A DNA stretch of 10,435 nucleotides from an uncultured Spirochaetaceae bacterium (GTDB taxonomy: Bacteria > Spirochaetota > Spirochaetia > Sphaerochaetales > Sphaerochaetaceae): the NCBI GenBank assembly GCA_944389985.1, contig CALXON010000135.1:1-10435 (forward strand), given 5' to 3'. Shown here one piece after another: positions 1 to 5,902 of the stretch (positions are counted from its first letter, which is position 1; every line of letters begins with the position of its first letter). The position numbers and the translations under genes were made by a program. Under the pieces are notes generated by a model, which saw nothing but the letters and a program-made list of their open reading frames with translations, had not been told where the DNA came from and did no database searches.

Positions 1-482
1 AGCCTGAACTCATGCCACTTCCAGTCATTATCCTTCCAGAGCTTCAGTCGTACAGTATATGCTCCATCCTTCTTATCGAGAATGAACATATTTCCTCGAT
101 AGAATGCAGGCATCGAACTCCGCTTCCTGTTCAGCCTCGGTTTCTTCCTGGATCTGTCAGATGACTCCCAGGCTGCGAGATTTTTCCTATAGAGGATTAC
201 GGCCGCGATAGCTTCGAATATAGCAGCACGCCGAAGATATGATGGGAACTTCTGGAATCTGATGTCGAAGGATGGATAGAGAGCTTTTCTCGATGATGTG
301 GAATGGACCATACGCTCAACAGCAGTCATCGCCTTCTGTGAGGTAAGATCACAGATCTCACTGTAATGCTCATCAGCCACATCAATAAGGAATGAAAGAA
401 CTTTCTGATATATATCGATAGTATCGAGGAAGGGCCTGTATTCATCTATGATCCTTGCTTCTCTTGATACCATCAACATCAT
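1..482 (-). CDS. TnpB-like (IS200/IS605 OrfB) protein, N-terminal part, cut by left window edge
   Basis: The leftward frame is open for 160 codons from the ATG at 482 to the window edge. TnpB proteins are RNA-guided DNA nucleases of IS200/IS605-type transposons and the ancestors of Cas12. The visible part matches the TnpB N-terminal region: a helical stretch at about residues 20-65, YPSFDIRFQKFPSYLRRAA at about 69-87 (the PSYLRR-A block is typical), a second helix to LAAWE (106), then PAFYRGNMF at 125-133, the strand YTVRLKLW and DW at 153-154. The RuvC catalytic Asp/Glu residues and the zinc finger would lie beyond the left edge, so nuclease activity cannot be judged. Possible starts are ATG at 482, 479 and 473; none has a clear Shine-Dalgarno. 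The frame closes upstream at a TAA at 519-521. It follows a small HTH gene in the same direction. It could be an active nuclease, a nuclease-dead regulator or a decayed copy; the seen part has no stop or frameshift. Confidence 0.75.
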   Translation of the reverse strand, partial: MMLMVSREARIIDEYRPFLDTIDIYQKVLSFLIDVADEHYSEICDLTSQKAMTAVERMVHSTSSRKALYPSFDIRFQKFPSYLRRAAIFEAIAAVILYRKNLAAWESSDRSRKKPRLNRKRSSMPAFYRGNMFILDKKDGAYTVRLKLWKDNDWKWHEFR

Positions 483-489
483 AATAATG

Positions 490-518
490 ATTATATCATG
501 TAAACTATTATTTGACAA
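490..518 (-). promoter_or_regulatory. Strong sigma70-type promoter of the TnpB-like gene
   Basis: Read leftward, TTGTCA (518-513, five of six consensus bases) is followed by a 17-base spacer and a perfect TATAAT (495-490). A TG one base before the -10 box makes an extended -10. The expected start point is near 483-484, only one or two bases before the ATG at 482 and about ten before the ATG at 473. The transcript should therefore be leaderless or nearly so, which agrees with the missing Shine-Dalgarno. Confidence 0.7.
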
Positions 519-532
519 TTATAAATCTTAAT

Positions 533-556
533 AGGCCACATCCTAAGACATGGCCT
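533..556 (-). repeat. Inverted repeat between the HTH and TnpB-like genes (weak terminator or element structure)
   Basis: AGGCCA (533-538) and TGGCCT (551-556) form a perfect 6-bp stem with a 12-base loop, seven bases after the HTH stop codon in the leftward direction. The bases that follow (leftward) are A/T-rich but lack a long T run. It may be a weak terminator for the HTH gene that insulates the TnpB promoter, or a structure belonging to the mobile element. Confidence 0.35.
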
Positions 557-562
557 GTTGGA

Positions 563-760
563 TCATTCGATCACTCTGTAAGCCCAAGAAGTATCACCAG
601 CAGCATACTTACGCTTGTAGTCTCTGACTGTATAAGTGTTCAACCCAGCTATTGCCGCAGTCTTCTTGTAGCCATATCCCTGCTCAAAGAGCTCAAGGCA
701 TTCCTTACGCTTCTCTGTTGGAACCCAGTGTTTCCGGAGGGACTCTCTATTCTCTTCCAT
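563..760 (-). CDS. Small helix-turn-helix protein, transposase OrfA-like, upstream of the TnpB-like gene
   Basis: A 65-residue basic protein that is probably DNA-binding. Residues 15-55 form a homeodomain-like/IS3-OrfA-like helix-turn-helix: helix one KRKECLELFEQG (17-28), second helix YKKTAAIAG (31-39), and recognition helix TYTVRDYKRK (42-51). The GYGYKKTA...GL..YTVRD pattern is typical of short transposase-associated HTH proteins. The ATG at 760 has a good Shine-Dalgarno (GGGAGA, about six bases upstream), which supports a real gene rather than a fragment. There is no catalytic domain, and the downstream frame is the separate TnpB-like gene, about 80 bases away in the same direction. It may bind the ends or the promoter of the TnpB element, or be a leftover OrfA of an IS3-type element. 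I do not recognise a specific named family. Confidence 0.6.
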   Translation of the reverse strand: MEENRESLRKHWVPTEKRKECLELFEQGYGYKKTAAIAGLNTYTVRDYKRKYAAGDTSWAYRVIE

Positions 761-789
761 AGTCTGTCTCCCAGAAAAGATTAATAACC

Positions 790-814
790 TGCTCCGTCAA
801 GATAAAACGGAGCA
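790..814 (-). terminator. Hairpin after the lipoprotein gene, probable weak intrinsic terminator
   Basis: TGCTCCGT (790-797) and ACGGAGCA (807-814) make a perfect 8-bp stem with a 9-base loop, 14 bases past the lipoprotein stop codon. Read leftward the stem is followed by GG and then TTATTAATCTTTT, a broken T tract. Both the position and the orientation suit termination of the lipoprotein transcript. It also lies just upstream of the HTH gene, so it could alternatively be the end structure of the TnpB-type element. Confidence 0.5.
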
Positions 815-828
815 AGCTGAATAATCAG

Positions 829-2007
829 TTAACCCTGTAGACCTGTATCGCTTGTCCCTTCTGAAGGAACCGAAACGCTAAGTGTAACTGTGGTCACCTG
901 AGAATTATTCTTTCCATACCTGACAAGAACTCTTACAGAATCTGTTTCTCCTGCATCCGGGTTGTTATCAAGTACAGCAAGGTTAGCTGCAGGAACATAT
1001 ACTGGATCAGTACCAGTTGCTGGCTTTGCATATGTAGCTACAATCTCAATATCAGAAGCGGTAAGCTTTGTATTCTTCGAAATAGTAGCGTTCTGCTTCA
1101 GGGAACCAGAACCGGCAACATTTGTAATGTAATCTATACCAGCAGCAATCGTTACAGTTTCTGTTTTTGTAGGATCATTTGCATAAATAAGCTTCAGCGA
1201 CTCTCCTGCACCAAACTTACCAGAGAAAGTCTTGCCATCCTCAATGTAATAATCTCTGTTAAGAACAAGAGCATCACCGATCTTATTATTTGAAGAATCT
1301 ACAGCATAAACCTCATATGTGTAAGACTCACCATAGTAATGGGTTTTAGCTGTTACATCAAATGCATCTGGATATTTGAACTCAACAACAATATCATCAA
1401 CTGTCGCTGCAATCTGTCCTGTAATTGTAAGATCCTTTGTTGCTACAAGAGCTGTTATTCCTGTTGTGTAGTCAGCGTTAACAGAATACTGAACAGCTGT
1501 AATCTTCTCAGGAGTTTCTACAGGAGCATTCCAGGAAAGAGTTACATTATTCTTTGTTTCTGTTTTTCCATCAGCATACTTCAAAGTCACATCGCCTGTG
1601 ATTGTACATGTAGAAGAAAGATCTGAATAATCAACAGTAAGATCATCCGCATCAACATTGAGAGTAACCTCTGTAACTGCTATACCCTGATACTCAACAG
1701 TCCAAGCGACTTCAAGTCCCGAATATGTTACAGTTCCAAAGTTTGAACCTGCAACAGTGTCCTCACTGCTTGTCGTAAGTTCAACTCCAACATTTGGTGT
1801 TGTCGAACCATCTCTGTATGTAATGGTCACAACAGCAGGCACCTTCTGAGATGCGCCAGTTCCAGTATAGACATTAGCAGACGTTACAGTGATATTTGCA
1901 ATCTCCTTACCATTCTCGGTAGGAATCTCCATTGCCGGCTGCTCACAAGCTGTGAATGCAAAGAGCATCAGAGCTGCAACGAGAATTGCAGAAATAGATT
2001 TTTTCAT
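829..2007 (-). CDS. Surface lipoprotein with bacterial Ig-like repeats
   Basis: 392 residues. Residues 1-20 are a lipoprotein signal peptide (Lys-Lys, then a hydrophobic core) ending in FTA-C, with Cys21 as the lipidation site. Phe at -3 is outside the strict lipobox but is tolerated in spirochaetes. The mature protein is rich in Thr, Val, Asp and Asn, and predicted beta-rich. Motifs of the type VTITYRDGS (about 60-68), VTLKYADGK (140-148) and IEIVATYAK (320-328) recur and resemble Big_3-type bacterial Ig-like domains, so three or four domains seem likely. It should be anchored to a membrane and face outward or into the periplasm; binding partner or adhesion role is unknown. The ATG at 2007 has a strong Shine-Dalgarno (GGAGAGG, about six bases upstream). 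A weak promoter candidate upstream is TTGATA (2075-2070) with TAAATT (2050-2045), spacer 19. It appears AT-richer than the genes to its right, and sits beside mobile-element genes, so it may be an accessory gene. Confidence 0.8.
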   Translation of the reverse strand: MKKSISAILVAALMLFAFTACEQPAMEIPTENGKEIANITVTSANVYTGTGASQKVPAVVTITYRDGSTTPNVGVELTTSSEDTVAGSNFGTVTYSGLEVAWTVEYQGIAVTEVTLNVDADDLTVDYSDLSSTCTITGDVTLKYADGKTETKNNVTLSWNAPVETPEKITAVQYSVNADYTTGITALVATKDLTITGQIAATVDDIVVEFKYPDAFDVTAKTHYYGESYTYEVYAVDSSNNKIGDALVLNRDYYIEDGKTFSGKFGAGESLKLIYANDPTKTETVTIAAGIDYITNVAGSGSLKQNATISKNTKLTASDIEIVATYAKPATGTDPVYVPAANLAVLDNNPDAGETDSVRVLVRYGKNNSQVTTVTLSVSVPSEGTSDTGLQG

Positions 2008-2261
2008 CGTATTCCTCTCCTATTCCTAAATTAATGATGACCTAAATTTACCCCCACCTAGTTCATATTTATCAAGTCTTTTTCTGAAGAATGTTGAAGA
2101 ATTTGAAAGATTAGGGAGGGTGCTGCTGTTAACCATGGCTATAAAATGCTGATCAGTTATGTTCATTTGTATACGCTATCATGGCATTATACATGCTGAC
2201 ATAATTTGTACTTATGTTTTTATTGACACGTTTATTAGATACTGTTAAATTGCTTGCTGTC
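2008..2261. promoter_or_regulatory. Divergent spacer between lipoprotein and iron alcohol dehydrogenase genes
   Basis: No gene seen. The spacer must hold both promoters. A leftward TATAAT lies at 2191-2186 without a good -35. An imperfectly spaced rightward pair is TTGTAT (2167-2172) and TATACA (2188-2193), spacer 15. TGTATA (2168-2173) and TATACA (2188-2193) are also the arms of an inverted repeat with a 14-base centre, so the site may be an operator rather than a promoter. None of these is convincing alone. Confidence 0.3.
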
Positions 2262-3482
2262 ATGAATATAGTTAAGAGGATTTACTGCAGGACATTTCAG
2301 ACTGCGTTCAGGATCGCGATACCTCTCCTTCCGTACAGGAAGCCTGAGATACTTTCATCTCTCAAGGATCTGCCGGCTCTTTTCAATGAGAAAGGAATCA
2401 GGTCCGTCCTTCTTGTCACAGACGGTTCCATCAGAGGTCTCGGCATCACGAAACCTCTTGAGGATCTTCTTGCAGAGAAAGGCATCAAGGTCTCTGTGTA
2501 TGACAAGACTGTAGCCAACCCGACGACAGATAACGTCGAGGAGGCCAGAACAATGTATCTGAATGAAGGCTGTGAGGCCATCATCGGATTCGGCGGAGGA
2601 TCCTCGATTGATGCTGCAAAAGCAGTTGGTGCCAGGATCGCATACCCAAGAAAGCCTCTGTCGAAGATGGAGGGCATTCTCAAGGTCCTCAGAAGGATTC
2701 CTCTTCTCATAGCTGTTCCGACGACAGCCGGAACCGGAAGCGAGACAACACTTGCATCTGTCATTGTCGACAGCAAGACAAGACACAAGTATCCGATAAA
2801 CAGCTTCCCTCTCATTCCGAGATACGCTGTCCTTGATCCGGAGACAACAAAGAGTCTTCCTGCATCAATAACGGCATCCACAGGTCTTGATGCGCTGACT
2901 CATGCCGTCGAGGCTTTCATCGGAAGATCGACGACGAAGGAGACAAGGGAGGAAGCCATTGAGGCGGTATCCCTCATTTTCAGGTTCCTTCCAAGAGCAT
3001 ACAGGAACGGTTCCGACATGGAGGCAAGACGCGGAATGCTCAGAGCTGCATACCTTGCCGGAGCTGCATTCACGAAGTCATATGTCGGGTATGTGCATGC
3101 TGTGGCACACTCGCTCGGAGGCAAGTACAACACCCCGCACGGACTTGCGAACGCGGTTCTGCTTCCGTATATCCTTGAATACTACGGAGAGAGCGCTGAG
3201 AAGAAGCTTGCAATACTTGCAGATGCTGCCGGAATAACCGGCAACAGCAACAAGGACAAAGCTGAATCATTCATCATCGCAATCAGGAAGATGGAACAGG
3301 ACATGAAGATACCTGCAGAGCTTCCTGAGATAAAGGATGAGGATATCGAGGAGCTTGCAGCCTATGCTGATAAGGAAGCCAATCCGCTCTACCCGGTTCC
3401 GATGCTCATGGACAGGGATGAGCTCAAGATCTTCTACAGAATGGTAGAGTCCAAGAGCCAGAGAAAGAGCGAGACAGCATGA
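2262..3482 (+). CDS. Iron-containing alcohol dehydrogenase
   Basis: Type III (iron-dependent) NAD(P)H alcohol/aldehyde oxidoreductase, probably cytosolic; substrate not predictable. Numbered from the ATG at 2262 (406 residues): the dinucleotide-binding GGGSSID is at 111-117, PTTAGTGSE at 153-161, and the metal ligands are Asp210 and His214 (GLDALTHA), His279 (VHAVAH) and His293 (TPHG), all intact. An upstream in-frame ATG at 2214 would add 16 hydrophobic residues. I prefer 2262 because MN-x-x-K...YCRTFQ resembles the usual start of this subfamily, which carries a roughly 30-residue N-terminal lead before the PEILSSL segment. Neither start has a visible Shine-Dalgarno. The gene stands alone between divergent and convergent neighbours and is followed by two hairpins. 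A role in fermentative alcohol or aldehyde turnover is inferred from the family. Confidence 0.88.
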   Translation: MNIVKRIYCRTFQTAFRIAIPLLPYRKPEILSSLKDLPALFNEKGIRSVLLVTDGSIRGLGITKPLEDLLAEKGIKVSVYDKTVANPTTDNVEEARTMYLNEGCEAIIGFGGGSSIDAAKAVGARIAYPRKPLSKMEGILKVLRRIPLLIAVPTTAGTGSETTLASVIVDSKTRHKYPINSFPLIPRYAVLDPETTKSLPASITASTGLDALTHAVEAFIGRSTTKETREEAIEAVSLIFRFLPRAYRNGSDMEARRGMLRAAYLAGAAFTKSYVGYVHAVAHSLGGKYNTPHGLANAVLLPYILEYYGESAEKKLAILADAAGITGNSNKDKAESFIIAIRKMEQDMKIPAELPEIKDEDIEELAAYADKEANPLYPVPMLMDRDELKIFYRMVESKSQRKSETA

Positions 3483-3489
3483 AAAACTA

Positions 3490-3519
3490 CTCAGCCTGTG
3501 AAGATATTCAGAGGCTGAG
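3490..3519 (+). terminator. First hairpin after the iron alcohol dehydrogenase gene
   Basis: CTCAGCC (3490-3496) pairs with GGCTGAG (3513-3519). Inside it TGAA (3499-3502) pairs with TTCA (3507-3510) around a GATA loop, separated by a 2x2 internal loop. It begins seven bases after the stop codon. No T run follows, so it is more likely a 3'-end stabilising structure or part of a tandem terminator than a terminator alone. Confidence 0.4.
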
Positions 3520-3539
3520 ATTGATTACGGATGATTCAG

Positions 3540-3569
3540 GAGGGACTGCAACAGTCCCTCTTTCATTTC
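3540..3569 (+). terminator. Rho-independent terminator of the iron alcohol dehydrogenase gene
   Basis: GAGGGACTG (3540-3548) and CAGTCCCTC (3552-3560) make a perfect 9-bp stem with a CAA loop, followed by TTTCATTTC. This is a good rightward intrinsic terminator. On the other strand no T tract follows, so it does not look bidirectional, although the convergent zinc dehydrogenase gene stops only eight bases away. Confidence 0.75.
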
Positions 3570-4581
3570 ACATATTCACGACGACTTTGATATAGTTGCC
3601 GGGGTTCTTCTCGATATCGATTATCGTATCAGGTGCCTCATCGATGGAGATCACCTTTGTAAGGATCGATGGCATATCGATCTTGCCGGTATTGATCATA
3701 TCAAGGGCTTCGGGGAATTCTCCCGCGCTGGTCCTTGCTCCCCTGACATCGAGCTCCTTCTTCGTGATCGTTCCTGTAGGAATATCCGTATCGGTCTTGG
3801 GCCATCCTGTGAAGATGACACGGCCTGCGTTCCTCACGAGATCGAACGAGCTCTTGATGGCAGGAGTGGCTCCGGATGCCTCCATGACGACCTCTGCAAG
3901 ATTTCCTCCGCAGATCTTCTTCACCTCTGCCGGAAGATCGCACTTTGCAGGGTTCACAGTGTATCTGACTCCAAGTCTCTCCGCTGTCCTGAGTCTATCA
4001 TCAACCGGATCGGAAAGGATCGGAGTGGCACCGTATGACTGGGCTGCGAGAGCAGCAAGAAGTCCGATCGGTCCGGCTCCTGAGATCACAATATGCTCAC
4101 CTGCTGTAAGCTTTGCCCTGTGAAGTCCATGCAGAGAGATCGTAAGAGGCTCGGCAAGTGCCGCCATCTCCCAGCTCATGCCCTCAGGTATCAGGATGAG
4201 CATGTCCGCAGGATGTGCGAAGTACTCGGACATACCGCCATCGACATGGACACCGAGGACCTTGAGATCATCACAGCAGTTCGTGCGTCCGAGAGAACAT
4301 GGATAGCAATGTCCACAGTAGAGGTACGGATCACAGACAACCCTGTCTCCGACCTTTATGCCTTTTGGATTGTTCGCTGGAACATAGATAACCTCTCCGG
4401 CTATCTCATGTCCGATGATCCTCGGGTATGTGACGAGCTGGTTAGCTCCTCTGTATGCTCCTATATCACTTCCGCAGATACCGGCAGAATGCACTTTCAG
4501 TATCGCGAGATCTCCTTCTTCAGGTTCCGGTGTATTGACGACGGCAACCTTCCATGGTTCAGCAAGTCTGACTGCTTTCAT
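3568..4581 (-). CDS. Zinc-dependent medium-chain dehydrogenase (sugar alcohol/sugar acid type)
   Basis: 337 residues, normal length for the family. Catalytic zinc ligands are Cys36 (GICGSD), His58-Glu59 (GHE) and Glu144 (AEP). Structural zinc ligands are Cys89, Cys92, Cys95 and Cys103. The Rossmann motif GAGPIG is at 168-173; Asp191 at the end of the next strand favours NAD over NADP. GICGSDIGAYRG and the overall pattern resemble the RspB/L-galactonate/sorbitol dehydrogenase branch, which oxidises a secondary hydroxyl of polyols or sugar acids. The exact substrate is not predictable. The ATG at 4581 has a strong Shine-Dalgarno (GGAGGTG, five bases upstream). No transporter or kinase gene is next to it. 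A perfect palindrome lies 19 bases upstream and may be its operator. Confidence 0.88.
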   Translation of the reverse strand: MKAVRLAEPWKVAVVNTPEPEEGDLAILKVHSAGICGSDIGAYRGANQLVTYPRIIGHEIAGEVIYVPANNPKGIKVGDRVVCDPYLYCGHCYPCSLGRTNCCDDLKVLGVHVDGGMSEYFAHPADMLILIPEGMSWEMAALAEPLTISLHGLHRAKLTAGEHIVISGAGPIGLLAALAAQSYGATPILSDPVDDRLRTAERLGVRYTVNPAKCDLPAEVKKICGGNLAEVVMEASGATPAIKSSFDLVRNAGRVIFTGWPKTDTDIPTGTITKKELDVRGARTSAGEFPEALDMINTGKIDMPSILTKVISIDEAPDTIIDIEKNPGNYIKVVVNM

Positions 4582-4599
4582 AAATTCACCTCCATACTA

Positions 4600-4614
4600 T
4601 TTTCGCATCGAAAA
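4600..4614. promoter_or_regulatory. Perfect palindrome, candidate operator in divergent spacer
   Basis: TTTTCG-CAT-CGAAAA, a 15-base palindrome with 6-bp arms. It lies just upstream of the Shine-Dalgarno of the zinc dehydrogenase gene and overlaps the probable -35 region of the rightward thioredoxin promoter. A repressor bound here could control both genes. The regulator is not encoded in the window. Confidence 0.5.
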
Positions 4615-4637
4615 CGGTGTCTTGATCAATATATAAT
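4608..4637 (+). promoter_or_regulatory. Candidate promoter of the thioredoxin-CcdA operon
   Basis: A perfect TATAAT -10 box at 4632-4637 with TCGAAA (4608-4613, four of six) at 18 bases. The start point would be near 4644, giving a leader of about 45 bases. The -35 box lies within the 4600-4614 palindrome. Confidence 0.5.
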
Positions 4638-4689
4638 ACCGTATGCGATTCAAAAAGACATCGATCTTCTCTTATGATAAACTTTCCTC

Positions 4690-5223
4690 ATGGACAGAAG
4701 ACTGATGAAAGCTGCAGCCGTAATCGTGATTATCGTTCTGGTGGCTGCAGTCTATTTCATGAAGAATGAAGAAAGCATCATTCCGATGCAGAACAGCATC
4801 GACGAGAACGCGGGAGTACTGCAGAGCGGAAGGGAGAGTCTGGAGATACACTCATTCACCCCTGAGATGATCACATCCTCAGAAGTCCCCATGATAATAG
4901 TCATCGGAGAGGACTACTGCCAGCCATGTCTGAGAATGAAACCCGATCTCGAGAAGCTTCACAAAGAACATGAGGACGTCTCCGTACGCTATCTGGATCT
5001 TGGAGAGAACAGGGATGCGGCAGCATACTTCCCGCTGAGGGTCACTCCGACAATCGCAATATATGAGGCGGGAGGAACACCTTTCAGCCCTGGAGAGGAC
5101 TCTGCGCTCCCATACATCCTCTATTCGGACAAGAATACAGGGGAACATGTCATGACAATCCATGAAGGCTATCTCTCACTGTCAGAACTTGAAGCCCTCA
5201 TAGGAGAACTCACAGATGACTGA
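4690..5223 (+). CDS. Membrane-anchored thioredoxin-fold protein
   Basis: 177 residues. Residues 8-24 form one hydrophobic segment, an uncleaved signal anchor that should place the rest outside the cytoplasm. A thioredoxin fold follows from about 50: the strand PMIIVIG, the redox motif Cys77-Gln-Pro-Cys80 (YCQPC), and the cis-proline VTP at 118-120. The Gln-Pro dipeptide differs from the thioredoxin GP and DsbA PH types. The likely role is reduction of disulfides in exported proteins, with electrons from the CcdA-type protein encoded next, whose start codon overlaps this gene by eight bases. ATG at 4690 and ATG at 4705 (residue 6) are both possible; neither has a strong Shine-Dalgarno, though AGAAG precedes 4705. 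A TAA at 4678 closes the frame upstream. Targets are unknown; ResA/TlpA-like function is possible. Confidence 0.8.
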   Translation: MDRRLMKAAAVIVIIVLVAAVYFMKNEESIIPMQNSIDENAGVLQSGRESLEIHSFTPEMITSSEVPMIIVIGEDYCQPCLRMKPDLEKLHKEHEDVSVRYLDLGENRDAAAYFPLRVTPTIAIYEAGGTPFSPGEDSALPYILYSDKNTGEHVMTIHEGYLSLSELEALIGELTDD

Positions 5224-5902
5224 GGAAATACTGAGGACACTGGGGACCATCATATCTGAGGGAAGCGGACTGGCTCCCGTGATAGCCCTTGCTGCTGGTG
5301 TGATCACGGCACTGACACCATGCTCACTCTCACAGCTTCCTCTTGTTCTGGCCTATGTTGGAGGAGAAGCCTCCCCGAAAAGGGCTTTCAGACTATCTGC
5401 GGTGTACTCGGCCGGCCTTGCGATCACATTCACCGCACTGGGAATCGCTGCGGCGCTCATGGGCCATCTGATCGGCAATGCAGGAAAGATCTGGTATCTG
5501 ATCCTCGGTGTGCTGATGATACTGATGTCACTTCAGATAACAGGCATTTTCAACATCATCCCATCGACGTTCCTCTCGGCCATGAACAGGAAGAGGGGTT
5601 ACGCAGGCGCACTTATCGCGGGAATACTCGGAGGTGTGTTCTCATCCCCGTGCTCAACTCCTGTGATCATCGTACTGCTCTCACTCATAGCAGCGGAGGG
5701 AACTCTGATCAAGGGTGCTCTGTACATGCTCCTCTATGCGCTCGGATCATCATGCCTCGCACTTCTTCTCGGCGCATCTCCATCTCTCATCAGGAAGCTG
5801 GGAAGATCTGAGAAGATGCACATGCTGTCAACTGTGCTGAACATCGCACTTGGCATCATAGTCCTCGCGATAGGACTATACATGCTCTACCTGGGATTCT
5901 GA
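5216..5902 (+). CDS. ccdA: CcdA/DsbD-type transmembrane electron carrier
   Basis: 228 residues with about six hydrophobic segments (roughly 18-48, 57-84, 92-112, 128-155, 165-188 and 203-227). The two family cysteines are Cys36 in TPCSLSQLP and Cys146 in SSPCSTPV, each placed before a proline-containing helix as in CcdA and the DsbD core. CcdA passes electrons from cytosolic thioredoxin across the membrane to an outer thioredoxin-like partner. The partner is almost certainly the preceding gene: the reading frames overlap by eight bases, and AGGAGAA lies seven bases before the ATG, inside that gene. Its end overlaps the convergent 153-residue protein gene by 16 bases. The cytochrome c maturation role of CcdA elsewhere is not supported here, because no haem-lyase or cytochrome gene is seen. 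Confidence 0.85.
   Translation: MTEEILRTLGTIISEGSGLAPVIALAAGVITALTPCSLSQLPLVLAYVGGEASPKRAFRLSAVYSAGLAITFTALGIAAALMGHLIGNAGKIWYLILGVLMILMSLQITGIFNIIPSTFLSAMNRKRGYAGALIAGILGGVFSSPCSTPVIIVLLSLIAAEGTLIKGALYMLLYALGSSCLALLLGASPSLIRKLGRSEKMHMLSTVLNIALGIIVLAIGLYMLYLGF

Noticed and set aside
512..784. 90-codon rightward open frame over the HTH gene
   Set aside because: The leftward HTH gene has a good ribosome site and a recognisable fold; this frame has neither and runs across the two hairpins.
829..2007. Imperfect repeats in the lipoprotein gene as a tandem DNA repeat or CRISPR
   Set aside because: The similarity is at the protein motif level (Ig-like strands); no regular DNA repeat-spacer spacing is present.
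2297..2881. 194-codon leftward open frame inside the iron alcohol dehydrogenase gene
   Set aside because: Antisense to conserved, motif-rich coding sequence; no ribosome site or recognisable domain.
3596..4123. 175-codon rightward open frame, hydrophobic, opposite the zinc dehydrogenase
   Set aside because: Its hydrophobicity is a by-product of antisense codons; the opposite strand is a confident gene.
4093..4677. 194-codon rightward open frame over the zinc dehydrogenase gene and spacer
   Set aside because: It lies opposite a dehydrogenase with all zinc and NAD motifs intact; its translation shows no family features and is a shadow.
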